Below are positions 33,851-42,987 of a stretch of 64,000 nucleotides of DNA, piece after piece (the stretch's first letter is position 1; every line of letters starts with the position of its first letter). The DNA lies in NCBI GenBank assembly GCA_023423655.1, contig JAFAFE010000005.1, positions 186,001 to 250,000 on the forward strand, read 5' to 3'. A program made the translations under genes and the position numbers. The notes under the pieces were generated by a model, which worked only from the letters and a program-made list of their open reading frames with translations, made no database searches and was not told the DNA's origin. Origin of the DNA: Pseudomonadota bacterium (GTDB lineage Bacteria > Pseudomonadota > Alphaproteobacteria > Sphingomonadales > Sphingomonadaceae).

Positions 33851-34849
33851 ATGACTGCACCGTTAACATCTCCCGAAACGGCCCCCGCAACCACGGGGCA
33901 ATCCGGTCTTCCGCCGCTCAAATTGCTGATTGCAGCGCCGCGCGGCTTTTGCGCCGGAGTCGACCGCGCCATCACCATTGTCGAACTCGCGCTCGAAAAA
34001 TATGGCGCACCCGTCTATGTGCGCCATGAAATTGTGCATAATAAATATGTCGTCGATGCGCTCAAACAAAAGGGCGCGATCTTTGTCGAGACATTGGGCG
34101 AAGTGCCGGACGATGTGCCGGTGGTGTTCAGCGCGCATGGCGTCCCCAAAGCGGTGCCCGCCAAAGCCGAAGCGCGCGGGCTTTTCTATCTTGATGCGAC
34201 CTGCCCGCTCGTGTCCAAGGTCCACCGTCAGGCCGAACGCAATGTCGAAGCGGGCCGCCATATCATCTTTGTCGGCCATGCGGGCCATCCCGAAGTCATC
34301 GGCACGATGGGGCAGGTTCCCGAAGGCAAGATGACGCTGGTGGAAACGGTCGAGGATGTCGAAACGTTGACGCCGCAAGATCCGGACAATCTTGCTTTCC
34401 TCACCCAGACCACCTTGTCGGTCGATGATACCGCCGCGATCGTCACCGCGCTGCAACAGCGTTTCCCGACAATCATCGGCCCCAAGGGCGAGGATATTTG
34501 CTACGCCACATCGAACCGTCAGGCAGCGGTCAAGGCGATTGCCGCCGAATGTGAAGTGGTGCTGGTGATCGGCGCGCCCAACAGCTCCAATTCGGTGCGC
34601 CTGCGCGAATGTGCCGAACGCGAAGGCGCGCGCGCTTATCTCATCCAGCGCGGCGACGAGATTGATTTTGACTGGCTCGCCAATGTGACGACCTTGGGCC
34701 TGACGGCTGGCGCATCGGCCCCCGAAATTTTGGTGCGCGAAGTCATCGACCAAATTGCCACCCGCTTCAAAGTCACCGAAGAAACGGTCGAAACCGCGCA
34801 GGAAAAGATGATCTTCAAACTCCCGCGCAGCCTGACCGAAGACGCATGA
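33851..34849 (+). CDS. ispH: 4-hydroxy-3-methylbut-2-enyl diphosphate reductase IspH
   Basis: Last enzyme of the MEP isoprenoid pathway; an iron-sulfur protein that forms IPP and DMAPP. The three cluster cysteines are Cys34 (RGFCAGVDRA), Cys118 (DATCPLVSKVH) and Cys217 (EDICYATSNRQ), and the proton-donor loop TQTTLSVDD is present. The ATG at 33851 has GAGG 4 nt upstream and is preferred over an in-frame ATG-like start at 33818. Length (332) is normal. It heads a plus-strand run with thrB and rnhA. Confidence 0.97.
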   Translation: MTAPLTSPETAPATTGQSGLPPLKLLIAAPRGFCAGVDRAITIVELALEKYGAPVYVRHEIVHNKYVVDALKQKGAIFVETLGEVPDDVPVVFSAHGVPKAVPAKAEARGLFYLDATCPLVSKVHRQAERNVEAGRHIIFVGHAGHPEVIGTMGQVPEGKMTLVETVEDVETLTPQDPDNLAFLTQTTLSVDDTAAIVTALQQRFPTIIGPKGEDICYATSNRQAAVKAIAAECEVVLVIGAPNSSNSVRLRECAEREGARAYLIQRGDEIDFDWLANVTTLGLTAGASAPEILVREVIDQIATRFKVTEETVETAQEKMIFKLPRSLTEDA

Positions 34850-34867
34850 GCAAGCAGGTCTGAAGGC

Positions 34868-35833
34868 ATGGCCGTCTATACCCATGTCAGCGCCGAGGAG
34901 ATGGCGCAGTTTTTGACGCTTTATGATGCGGGCGAATTGCGCGTGGCCAAGGGCATCGCCGAGGGCGTCGAGAATAGCAATTATCTCATCGAAACCACGA
35001 CCAGCCGCTTCATCCTCACCCTTTATGAAAAGCGGGTGGATGAAGCAGACCTCCCATTCTTCATCGCGCTGCTTGACCATCTGGGTGCGAAGGGGTGCAA
35101 GGTGCCGCGCTTTATCGCCGACCGCAAAGGCGTGTGCTTGCAACAATTGGCGGGTCGCCCCGCCTGCCTTATCGAATTTCTGTCGGGCGTGTCGGTCACC
35201 GAACCGACGCCCGCACAATGTCGCGCGGCAGGCGAAGCTTTGGGCGAACTCCACCGTGCTGCTGCCGATTTCCGCATGGAGCGGCCCAATACGCTCGGCC
35301 CGGCAGGCTGGCGCACTTTGCTCGCCGACATAGGCAGCGGCTTTGACAGCATCGCGCAAGGATTGGGCGACAAGGTCCATGCCGCCGCCGCCGCGATTTT
35401 CAGCCAATGGCCCGACAAGCTTGCCACCAGCATCATTCACGCCGACCTTTTCCCCGACAATGTTCTGTCGGTCGGCGATGATGTTACGGGGCTTATCGAC
35501 TTTTATTTCGCCTGCACCGATATTCGCGCCTATGATCTGGCGGTCACGCATGGAAGCTGGTGCTTCAGCCATGACGGCAGCGTCTTTTATCCCGAACGCG
35601 CCGCCGCTTTGGTCGCAGCCTATGAAGCCGCGCATGGTTTGACCAATGCCGAACGCGCCGCCCTCCCTATTCTATGCCAGGGCGCAGCGTTACGCTTTCT
35701 GCTCACCCGCGCTTATGACTGGATCAATACCCCGCCCGATGCGCTCGTCATGCGCAAAGACCCCCTCGCTTATATGCGTAGGCTCGACACCTACCGTAGC
35801 CTCACCCCCGCCGAATTGTTCGGCGCAGCATGA
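34868..35833 (+). CDS. thrB: Homoserine kinase (ThrB2 type)
   Basis: Phosphorylates homoserine in threonine synthesis. This is the aminoglycoside-phosphotransferase-fold type, not the GHMP type: the catalytic loop is IIHADLFPDNVL and the metal-binding Asp lies in GLIDFYFA. The N-terminal part EGVENSNYLIETT is also characteristic. Length (321) matches that type. It starts 18 nt after ispH and overlaps rnhA by 4 nt, so the three genes probably share a transcript despite unrelated functions. Confidence 0.94.
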   Translation: MAVYTHVSAEEMAQFLTLYDAGELRVAKGIAEGVENSNYLIETTTSRFILTLYEKRVDEADLPFFIALLDHLGAKGCKVPRFIADRKGVCLQQLAGRPACLIEFLSGVSVTEPTPAQCRAAGEALGELHRAAADFRMERPNTLGPAGWRTLLADIGSGFDSIAQGLGDKVHAAAAAIFSQWPDKLATSIIHADLFPDNVLSVGDDVTGLIDFYFACTDIRAYDLAVTHGSWCFSHDGSVFYPERAAALVAAYEAAHGLTNAERAALPILCQGAALRFLLTRAYDWINTPPDALVMRKDPLAYMRRLDTYRSLTPAELFGAA

Positions 35834-36327
35834 GCGAAGCGCCGGTCAAGCGCCCGCACGTCACCATCGCCACCGATGGCGCGTGCAAGGGTAATCCCGG
35901 CCCCGGCGGCTGGGGCGCGGTCATCCGTTTTGGCCTGCACGAAAAATGCCTGTCCGGCTCTGCGCCCGACACCACCAATAACCGCATGGAGTTGCAGGCG
36001 GCCATTTCTGCACTCAATGCGCTCACCAAGCCGTGCGATGTGACGCTTTCGACCGATAGCGTCTATGTGCGCGACGGCATCACCAAATGGATTTTCGGCT
36101 GGCAGAAAAATGGCTGGAAAAATGCGTCCAAAAAGCCGGTCGCTAATGCGGACCTATGGCAGGACTTGCTGAAAGCCGTGCGCCCGCACCGCATTACATG
36201 GGAATGGGTCAAGGGCCATGCGGGCCATCCCGACAATGAAATTGCCGACAAGCTGGCATCGGATGCGGCCATCGCCCTGCAACGCGGCGACACGGGTGTA
36301 GGTGAAAGCAATACGCCCTCCCGCTAA
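35830..36327 (+). CDS. rnhA: Ribonuclease HI
   Basis: Cleaves the RNA strand of RNA-DNA hybrids during replication. The carboxylate active site is visible: Asp16 in TDGACKGNPGPGGWG, Glu in NNRMELQAAI, Asp in LSTDSVYVRDG and Asp in HPDNEIADKLA, with the flexible-loop His in KGHAGH. Length (165) is normal. Its ATG overlaps the thrB stop (ATGA). Confidence 0.97.
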   Translation: MSEAPVKRPHVTIATDGACKGNPGPGGWGAVIRFGLHEKCLSGSAPDTTNNRMELQAAISALNALTKPCDVTLSTDSVYVRDGITKWIFGWQKNGWKNASKKPVANADLWQDLLKAVRPHRITWEWVKGHAGHPDNEIADKLASDAAIALQRGDTGVGESNTPSR

Positions 36328-36423
36328 ATACCGGTGTAAATAATCCACATCTCCGATTGACGCCCTGCCCTACCTTCGCAATGTTGCGGGCTGGGTCCCG
36401 CACCTTTGCGGACAGGGAGAGAG

Positions 36424-38535
36424 ATGATGCGTAACGGATTGAAGTCCTTATCATTAATCGCCGCACTCGCTACGCTGGGATGGAGCAGCGATGCCCTTGC
36501 CAGCGCCGATGGTGGCTGCACAACCGACTGGATTGTTACCACCACCGGCTTTGACGGCTGTAACAACTCTCCTGCCTTGCAACCGGGCAATGATACGCGC
36601 GCCAATATATTGTTGATGCTGCTCGACACGCGCAAGATTGCGCCGTCCACCGGCAAGCTGGTCATCAGCAAGGATGATTATGACGCCGCGCCGTTCAGCC
36701 CGTTCCAGCCCTGGTTCGAAACCATCCGCTATTATCTCCCGCAAACCCCGCCGCGCGATTATGACCGTGGCACACGGTGCCAGACCGACGAGAGCGGGCG
36801 CGCCGCCTTTGTGGGCGCGGTCAATGCAGCGCGCGGGCTCAGTGCAGGCGAACGCAGCGCGCTCGTCTCTGCGCGCACCGCGATGAAGGCCGATTGCAAC
36901 GGGGATAGTGGCTCCGGCATTGCGGTGGAGCAATTGACCTCCGCATTGGCCAGCGCGGAAGGCAAGGCGTTCGGGGCCTATCTGCAAGGCGCGCTCGCCT
37001 TTTATGATGGCCGTCAGGGGGAGGCGCAAAGCCTGTTTGCCGCCGCTGCCAAGGGCCGCGATGCTTGGCTCAAAGATGCCAGCCACTATATGATCGCCCG
37101 CGCGGCGCTCAACGAAGCGCAGGAGGGGCTATATGATAAATATGGCTATCGCGACAGGGACGTGGCGCTCGACAATGCCAAGCTCAAAACTGCGGAAAAT
37201 GCGTTTAACGCCTATATCAAGACTAATCCGCGCGGGGCTTATGCCGCCTCGGCGCGCGGGTTGCTCCGGCGCGTTTATTGGCTTGGCGGCGACTTTCCCA
37301 AGCTGGAAAATGAATATGCGCGGCTGATGGCCGATCCCAATCAGGACATTGCCAGCCTTGCCGAGGAAATCGACCTTAAATATCTGCCGGGCGCAACACG
37401 CAGCAAAAACCCCTTGCTGGTCGCGACGATGGACCTTGCACGGATGCGCGGCGGCGGCGAATTTGGGGGGCCAGACGGCTGTTGCAGCAAGCCGCTGGGG
37501 GCCGAAGAATTGGCGGGACAAGCGGATATATTCCGCAACCACACGGCGCTGTTCGATTATCTCAAAGCCGCCCATGCTTATTATGTCGGCAATAATCCAC
37601 GCGCGGTATTGCAGATGATCCCCGATGCGGCGCGGCAGAAAGAATTCAGCCATGTGCAATTTGCGCGGCAAATGCTGCGCGGAGAGGCGTTGGAGGCGCT
37701 GAAAGACCGCAATGCGCGCGGCTTCTGGCTGGAAATGCTGTCCGGTGCAAAGTCGGAAAACCAAAGATGGCTGCTCGAACTCGCCATTGCCAATCATGAC
37801 GAAAAGCAAGGCCAGTTGGCGCGTGTGTTCGCCAAGGATTCGCCAGTCAAAAACAAGATGATCCGCCGCATCCTGCTGGTCAATTCCGCCGATGCACCGT
37901 TGCTGCGCCAGCAGGCCCGCAACAATAATGCTCCTAAGGAAGAACGCGACGTTGCGCTCTATACATTGCTCCAGAAGGAGTTGCGTAGCGGGGCCTATAA
38001 AAATTTCCTTGCCGATGTGGAAATGGTCCCCGTCAATGCGGTGAAACCAGGCAGCGATTCCGGCTATTTTTACGTCTATAGCGATGAACCGGCGGTGCCG
38101 CTCGGCCTGTTCCGCGCGACGGTGAGCGAGGCTATGTACCCCTGCCCCGACATTAAGGGCGTCGCGGGGTTGCTCGCGGCCAATCCCGATCAACCCAAGG
38201 GCCAGCTTTGCCTTGCCGAATTTTCGCGCACCTTTCTGGAAGGCGGATGGGACAAGGAGCGCGCCAAGAACGAGCTTGGTTCAACCCCCTCACCGCTTGA
38301 TGCGCGGCCCTATTCGCGCATGGCGGTCTATCAGCGCCTCATCGGTGACCGGTCGGTGCGCGGCAATGACCGTGCGATGGCGTTGAACCGCGCGGTGCGC
38401 TGTTTCGAACGCAGCGGCTATAATCATTGCGGCGATCAGGACATCCCGCAGGCACAGCGCAAAAACTGGTTCCAGCAATTGAAGCGCGAATTTCCGAACA
38501 GCCCGATTGCCAAATCGCTGCAATATTATTGGTAA
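36424..38535 (+). CDS. Large periplasmic helical-repeat protein of unknown function
   Basis: A 703-residue product with a signal peptide (SLIAALATLGWSSDALA) and a Cys-containing mature N-terminus (ADGGCTTDWIVTTTGFDGC). Much of the rest is alpha-helical with TPR-like stretches such as AENAFNAYIKTNPRGAYAASA and GALAFYDGRQGEAQSLFAA. I cannot name the family. The start is taken at the tandem ATG ATG (36424/36427) after GGGAGAG. It is followed 5 nt later by a DUF3142-type lipoprotein, so the pair probably works together at the envelope. Confidence 0.75.
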   Translation: MMRNGLKSLSLIAALATLGWSSDALASADGGCTTDWIVTTTGFDGCNNSPALQPGNDTRANILLMLLDTRKIAPSTGKLVISKDDYDAAPFSPFQPWFETIRYYLPQTPPRDYDRGTRCQTDESGRAAFVGAVNAARGLSAGERSALVSARTAMKADCNGDSGSGIAVEQLTSALASAEGKAFGAYLQGALAFYDGRQGEAQSLFAAAAKGRDAWLKDASHYMIARAALNEAQEGLYDKYGYRDRDVALDNAKLKTAENAFNAYIKTNPRGAYAASARGLLRRVYWLGGDFPKLENEYARLMADPNQDIASLAEEIDLKYLPGATRSKNPLLVATMDLARMRGGGEFGGPDGCCSKPLGAEELAGQADIFRNHTALFDYLKAAHAYYVGNNPRAVLQMIPDAARQKEFSHVQFARQMLRGEALEALKDRNARGFWLEMLSGAKSENQRWLLELAIANHDEKQGQLARVFAKDSPVKNKMIRRILLVNSADAPLLRQQARNNNAPKEERDVALYTLLQKELRSGAYKNFLADVEMVPVNAVKPGSDSGYFYVYSDEPAVPLGLFRATVSEAMYPCPDIKGVAGLLAANPDQPKGQLCLAEFSRTFLEGGWDKERAKNELGSTPSPLDARPYSRMAVYQRLIGDRSVRGNDRAMALNRAVRCFERSGYNHCGDQDIPQAQRKNWFQQLKREFPNSPIAKSLQYYW

Positions 38536-38540
38536 GTCGC

Positions 38541-39335
38541 ATGGCCTTGCCGCCCCGCCGTTGGCCGCTATGGCTCACCGGCCTTGCGCTGATGGCAAGC
38601 CTTGGCGGGTGCGGGCGCGAACAGGCGCGCGGCGACTGTGCGCCCGTCAATGCCGCGCATTATGATGCCTTCTGGCTGTGGGCAGGGGTGAAGCCTCAGC
38701 CTGTCCTCGAACAGGCCAAGCGGCTCTATATATTGGAGGCCGAAGTGGTCGGCAGCCCCGGACGGCTCGCCTCCCAGCGCGAGGCCGCGCCCCGGCTTGG
38801 GTCGCTTCCGGTATTCCTCGTCATCCGCGTCGAAACGCTCGATTGGGCGCCAGAGGTCGAAGCGCAAATATTGGCCGCCATCACCACTTGGGAGCGCAAT
38901 GGCACCCATGTCGCAGGGCTGCAAATCGACTTTGACGCGCGGACAAGGCAGTTGGACCGCTATGCCGTTTTTCTGGAAAAGCTACGCGCGCGGCTGCCGC
39001 GCCGTTACCAGTTGAGCGTCACCGGCCTCCTCGACTGGAGCGCCAATTCGGATTCGCAGACCCTTAACGCGCTGGGGCAGGTGGTCGATGAAGTGGTGCT
39101 GCAAACCTATCAGGGCCGCGCAACAGTGGAAGGCTATGACCAATATCTCGACCGGTTGGAACGGCTCCGCCTGCCTTTCCGCTTAGGACTGGTGCAAGGC
39201 GGGCAATGGTGCGCGCGGCCCGACCTTGCCGACAATCCGGCCTTCAAGGGCTATGTCGTGTTTCTGCTCAATCCGCGCGGGGTTACAGGTCAAACCGGTC
39301 GGGTGAAAATAGCGCAAGGTCAAGATCGACGCTAA
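38541..39335 (+). CDS. DUF3142-type lipoprotein
   Basis: A 264-residue product with a lipoprotein signal (LTGLALMASLGGCG, lipobox LGGC). The mature part matches my memory of DUF3142: AHYDAFWLWAG, FLVIRVE, GLQIDFDARTRQLDRYAVFL, and DEVVLQTYQGR. The alternating strand-helix pattern and the acidic pair in QIDFDA suggest a TIM-barrel like that of glycoside hydrolases; catalytic activity is inference. The ATG at 38541 lies 5 nt after the preceding gene. Its last 53 nt overlap the 3' end of the convergent dehydrogenase gene. Confidence 0.78.
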   Translation: MALPPRRWPLWLTGLALMASLGGCGREQARGDCAPVNAAHYDAFWLWAGVKPQPVLEQAKRLYILEAEVVGSPGRLASQREAAPRLGSLPVFLVIRVETLDWAPEVEAQILAAITTWERNGTHVAGLQIDFDARTRQLDRYAVFLEKLRARLPRRYQLSVTGLLDWSANSDSQTLNALGQVVDEVVLQTYQGRATVEGYDQYLDRLERLRLPFRLGLVQGGQWCARPDLADNPAFKGYVVFLLNPRGVTGQTGRVKIAQGQDRR

Positions 39336-40416
39336 TCGCTGCATGGAGCGCATCCGCGCGTTCGCCCGCAAGCAAACTTCCGGCCATCGCCGCAATGGCG
39401 GGCGCGGTCATAATGCCATAGCCGCCCTGCCCTGCCAGCCAGAAAAAGTTCGGCACCAGCGGGTCCGCGCCGATGACCGGCAGACGGTCCGGCGCAAAGG
39501 TGCGCAAGCCCGCCCATTTACGCTCGACTGCCGCAATCGGCCAATCGACGACATGTTCCAGCCGGTCGATAGCAATCGCAACGTCCAATTCTTCCGGCGA
39601 CACATCGCGCGGCTCGTCGGGGATTTCATCATGCGGTGACAGCCAGATTTTGCCGTTCGATTCGCCTTTGAAATAAAATTCGCCATTCACGTCGATGACC
39701 AGCGGCAGTTCGGGCGGGGTTTCGGCATTGACCCGAACTTGCAGCAAGGTGCGGCGATAGGGGGTGATGTTGACTGGCGCGACGGCGGCCATGCGCGCAA
39801 TCTCGTCCGCCCAAGCGCCCGCCGCATTGACGAGCATCCCCGCCGTCACCGTGCCAGCCGCCGTTTCGAGCAGCCAGTTGCCATCGCTCTGCCGCGTGAC
39901 GGATTGGAGCCCTGCGCGCGTGCGGATGTCGACGCCATTTTTGCGCGCATGACGCAGATAAGCGGCATGGAGGCCCGCCACATCAATATCCGCGCAGCTC
40001 GGCTCTGCAATGCCGTGGTTCCAGCCTGCGCGCAGGCCCGGCACGATGCTTTCCAAAGCCGTGCGGTCAAGATCGACCATCTCGACCCCGCTCGCGGCGA
40101 AATCGGTACGGAAGCGGTCAAGCGCGTCCATATCCGCATCGCGCCCCAGTGTCACCGCATGGCGCGGCAGGAGAAAACCTTGTTCGGAAAAATCCGCGTC
40201 GGGCGCGCGCAGGAAATCGAGCGAGCCGGTGATGAGCGGCTGCACCGTCGGGCCGCCATAGCTTTCATGCCAAAAAGCCGCCGACCGGCCGGTGGTGTGA
40301 TAGCCGGGCGTATCTTCCGCTTCGAGCAGCAACACCGACTTGCCCGATCCGGCAAGCTCCGCAGCCACACTCGCGCCCGCCATACCGGCACCGACAATCA
40401 CAATATCAAAATGCAT
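39283..40416 (-). CDS. FAD-dependent D-amino acid dehydrogenase, DauA-like
   Basis: DAO-fold flavoenzyme of 377 residues. The dinucleotide-binding motif IVIVGAGMAGASVAAELA is at residues 5-22, followed by LLLEAEDTPGYHTTGRSAAFW. The GRSAA stretch, VNAAGAWADEIA, EFYFKGESNG, WAGLRTFAPDRLPVIG and FFWLAGQGGYGIMTAPA follow the pattern of D-arginine dehydrogenase (DauA) more closely than that of DadA. Substrate is therefore likely a basic or broad range of D-amino acids, but not certain. It starts 3 nt after the hydrolase gene stop and converges with the DUF3142 gene. Confidence 0.82.
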   Translation of the reverse strand: MHFDIVIVGAGMAGASVAAELAGSGKSVLLLEAEDTPGYHTTGRSAAFWHESYGGPTVQPLITGSLDFLRAPDADFSEQGFLLPRHAVTLGRDADMDALDRFRTDFAASGVEMVDLDRTALESIVPGLRAGWNHGIAEPSCADIDVAGLHAAYLRHARKNGVDIRTRAGLQSVTRQSDGNWLLETAAGTVTAGMLVNAAGAWADEIARMAAVAPVNITPYRRTLLQVRVNAETPPELPLVIDVNGEFYFKGESNGKIWLSPHDEIPDEPRDVSPEELDVAIAIDRLEHVVDWPIAAVERKWAGLRTFAPDRLPVIGADPLVPNFFWLAGQGGYGIMTAPAIAAMAGSLLAGERADALHAAISVDLDLALFSPDRFDL

Positions 40417-40419
40417 TTT

Positions 40420-41376
40420 TTATCCTTTTGCGCCCGCTTCGGCTTGGGCGAGAAAATCATCAATACGGGTCAAGGCATCGTCGCGCACGGCATCTGCCTC
40501 GCGCAATATTTCATGCGCACTTTCTCTCCCATATTCATGATGCCGCGCATGTTTAAGAAGCTGCGCGGCGTGGCGAATCGCCTTTGGATCAACAAGTTTG
40601 TCATCGTTCGTCGACAGGATAAGCATAGGCGTGTCAATATTTGACAGGAATTGCGGCGCGGCAACTTTGATCATCGAACGATAGGCCGCCTCGATCCATT
40701 GCCAGCTTGCGGGTCCGGTCCTGAGCGTGGAATCTTGTGCCCACCAATATTGTTCATCGGCATAGCGTTCGGCGCTTTTGGTGAGCAAGGTGCTGCGATA
40801 TTCCTCACTCTGTCCCGGCTTTTCGCTATAGCGCCAACCCGCGCGGTCGGGGGCCATGATCCTGGTCATCGCATGGGCGACCCGCTGCCCCAGTCCATTG
40901 GGCACGAAATTTTTAAAGCCGAGCATCGGCGCAATCAGCACCACGCCATCGGGTGCAATCCGCTTTTCGCCAAGCGCGCGCAGGATAATCTGCCCGCCCA
41001 TGCTGTGTGCCATGACGATATGCGGCCCCGGCGTGCGCGCGGCCCAATCGGCATAATAATAAGCAAGGTCATCGACCCAGATCGAAAAGTCGCTGATATG
41101 ACCAAGGCTTTGACCGGAGGATAAGCGCCCCGAACCGCCTTGCCCGCGCCAATCGAACGCTTCGACATTCCACCCTGCGCGGTGCCAACGGTCAAAACTT
41201 TCAAGATATTTTTCAAAAAAATCGCCGCGCCCGCCCTGGAATAATATCGACCCGCGCGCAGCGGGGCCAGCGGCGGTTTCGCGGAAACGGCGGACTTCCC
41301 AGCCATCGGCGAGCGGCACTTTATCTATTTGCGCCGTATCGGGAATCGAGCGGCGAACGGTCTGGTCAGCTTTCAT
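40420..41376 (-). CDS. Alpha/beta hydrolase, lysophospholipase-like
   Basis: A 318-residue serine hydrolase. The nucleophile elbow is AHSMGGQ, the acid is in DDKLVDPKA and the histidine in YGRESAHEIL. ILFQGGRGDFFEKYLE and FDWRGQGGSGRL are typical of the PldB/monoglyceride lipase group. The ATG at 41376 is preferred because two longer in-frame starts (41421 and 41427) would reach or overlap the divergent cpaA start. It lies 3 nt before the DauA-like gene and is probably co-transcribed with it. Confidence 0.85.
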   Translation of the reverse strand: MKADQTVRRSIPDTAQIDKVPLADGWEVRRFRETAAGPAARGSILFQGGRGDFFEKYLESFDRWHRAGWNVEAFDWRGQGGSGRLSSGQSLGHISDFSIWVDDLAYYYADWAARTPGPHIVMAHSMGGQIILRALGEKRIAPDGVVLIAPMLGFKNFVPNGLGQRVAHAMTRIMAPDRAGWRYSEKPGQSEEYRSTLLTKSAERYADEQYWWAQDSTLRTGPASWQWIEAAYRSMIKVAAPQFLSNIDTPMLILSTNDDKLVDPKAIRHAAQLLKHARHHEYGRESAHEILREADAVRDDALTRIDDFLAQAEAGAKG

Positions 41377-41425
41377 GGCGATATGGTTACGCTTTGGTAA
41401 GTCATAGCGATTAAGACTCATCGCC

Positions 41426-41899
41426 ATGGGTGGAAATTATTTCATTTTTGCGTTTGTCGGACTGCTCGTGGCGATGATGTTGGCCGCGGCAATCAGTGAC
41501 ATCCGGCATCGTATCATAACCAACCGGCTCAATGCTGCAATCGCCTTATTGGCGGTGCCATACTGGTTTGCGCTTGGCCTCGACCTCTGGCCCGACATGG
41601 CGTTGCAGGTCGGCGTGGCGCTGGCCTGTTTTGCGGTGTTCGCGATTCCGTTTGCGATGGGCAAGATGGGCGGCGGCGATGTGAAGTTCATCACTGCGCT
41701 CGCCTTATGGTTCCCGCCGGGCATGGTGCTGCCGTTCCTGATTGTGATGTCGCTCGCAGGCGCAGTGCTGACCTTGGTCATGATCGTCCATGAGCGCGTC
41801 AAGCATAATGGGTGGAACCCCAAAGTCCCTTATGGCGTCTCTATCGCCTTGGCCGGATTTTGGGTTCTTCACCAACAATATATTAACCAGTTTGTGTGA
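41426..41899 (+). CDS. cpaA: Prepilin peptidase CpaA (TadV)
   Basis: Inner-membrane aspartyl protease (A24) that trims Flp pilin leaders. The two catalytic aspartates lie in AAISDIRHRIITN (residue 25) and KMGGGDVKFITAL. Four to five membrane segments fill the 157-residue product, which corresponds to the short Tad-type peptidase without a methyltransferase domain. It opens the Tad operon, 47 nt before cpaB. Confidence 0.92.
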   Translation: MGGNYFIFAFVGLLVAMMLAAAISDIRHRIITNRLNAAIALLAVPYWFALGLDLWPDMALQVGVALACFAVFAIPFAMGKMGGGDVKFITALALWFPPGMVLPFLIVMSLAGAVLTLVMIVHERVKHNGWNPKVPYGVSIALAGFWVLHQQYINQFV

Positions 41900-41945
41900 A
41901 AAGGGGTGCGCGATCGGTTGATCCGCATTTGAGGGCAAAATCGTC

Positions 41946-42986
41946 ATGGATAGAAAAAAAATTCTGCTGGTTGTCGGAGCGTTGCTGTTTGCCGCGCTGA
42001 TGGCCTTTGGAGTCAATATTGCGCTGCGGGGGGCAACTGCGCCGCAAGTGCAGGCGGCTGTCGCACCAAAGATTGAAGGCCCGATGGTCATGGTCGCCAC
42101 GCGCCCGCTGGCCGTCGGCACCATCATCACACCGGAGATGGTCCGCTTCCAGCCTTGGCCCAACGAACTCATGGAAAGTGCCTATTTCGTTAAGGACCAG
42201 ACGGATGTGAACGCGCTGGTGGGTTCGGTTGTGCGCAATGCGCTGACCGCTGGCGAGCCTGTCACACAAGGCTCGCTTGTGAAGCCCGGCGAGCGCGGCT
42301 TCCTTGCCGCCGCCCTTGGCGCAGGGATGCGCGCGGTCACTATCAAGGTGGATATTGACACCGGTGTTGCCGGTTTCATCTTCCCCGGCGACCGTGTCGA
42401 CCTTGTCATGTCTTCGGAACTTGATGCCGAAAATGGCGGTGACAAACGCAAATTTGTCGCAAGCGAAACCATCATCCGCAACATCCGCGTGCTGGCGACC
42501 GACCAGCGCACCGACAGCAAGAATGAAGAAGGCAAGGACGAGGTGAAAACCTTTGCCACGGTTACGCTGGAAGCAACGCCCGTGATTGCCGAAAAAATTG
42601 CGGTGGCCGAACGGATTGGCCGCCTGTCGCTGTCGCTGCGTTCGCTTGCCGATACGCAAGCCGAACTGGAGCGCGCCATCGCGACCGGCGAAATCAAGAT
42701 GCCCAAGGATGCGGATGCCAAAGCCGAACGCGCGCTTATCGACCAGCTTGCCCAGCGTCCGATCGACAAGGGCGCAACCGCGACCACAGGAGGGCAGGTT
42801 TCGCGTTACCAGCGCACCGTCTTGCCGACGCCGCGCCCGACGGAAGCCGCCGCAGCCAGCGCGCCCGCACAATTTGTTCAGGCAGGCCGCGCCGATTCGG
42901 CATCGGGTGTCACCGTCCATCGGGGTCCGACTGTCCGCATTATCCGGGGTGACCAGGTCACCGAAACACCGGTTGGGGGAAATTGA
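41946..42986 (+). CDS. cpaB: Flp pilus assembly protein CpaB (RcpC)
   Basis: Periplasmic component anchored by an N-terminal membrane helix (KKILLVVGALLFAALMAFGVNIA). An SAF domain follows (PMVMVATRPLAVGTIITPEMV), then the CpaB/RcpC domain with GAGMRAVTIKVDIDTGVAGFIFPGDRVDL. The C-terminal 80 residues are Ala/Pro-rich and variable. Start ATG has GAGGG 8 nt upstream. It lies directly before the secretin gene with a one-base gap. Confidence 0.94.
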   Translation: MDRKKILLVVGALLFAALMAFGVNIALRGATAPQVQAAVAPKIEGPMVMVATRPLAVGTIITPEMVRFQPWPNELMESAYFVKDQTDVNALVGSVVRNALTAGEPVTQGSLVKPGERGFLAAALGAGMRAVTIKVDIDTGVAGFIFPGDRVDLVMSSELDAENGGDKRKFVASETIIRNIRVLATDQRTDSKNEEGKDEVKTFATVTLEATPVIAEKIAVAERIGRLSLSLRSLADTQAELERAIATGEIKMPKDADAKAERALIDQLAQRPIDKGATATTGGQVSRYQRTVLPTPRPTEAAAASAPAQFVQAGRADSASGVTVHRGPTVRIIRGDQVTETPVGGN

Positions 42987-42987
42987 A

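Noticed and set aside
33863..35635. A 590-codon minus-strand frame opposite ispH and thrB
   Set aside because: It spans the junction of two well-supported genes on the other strand and shows no family features; it is a compositional shadow.
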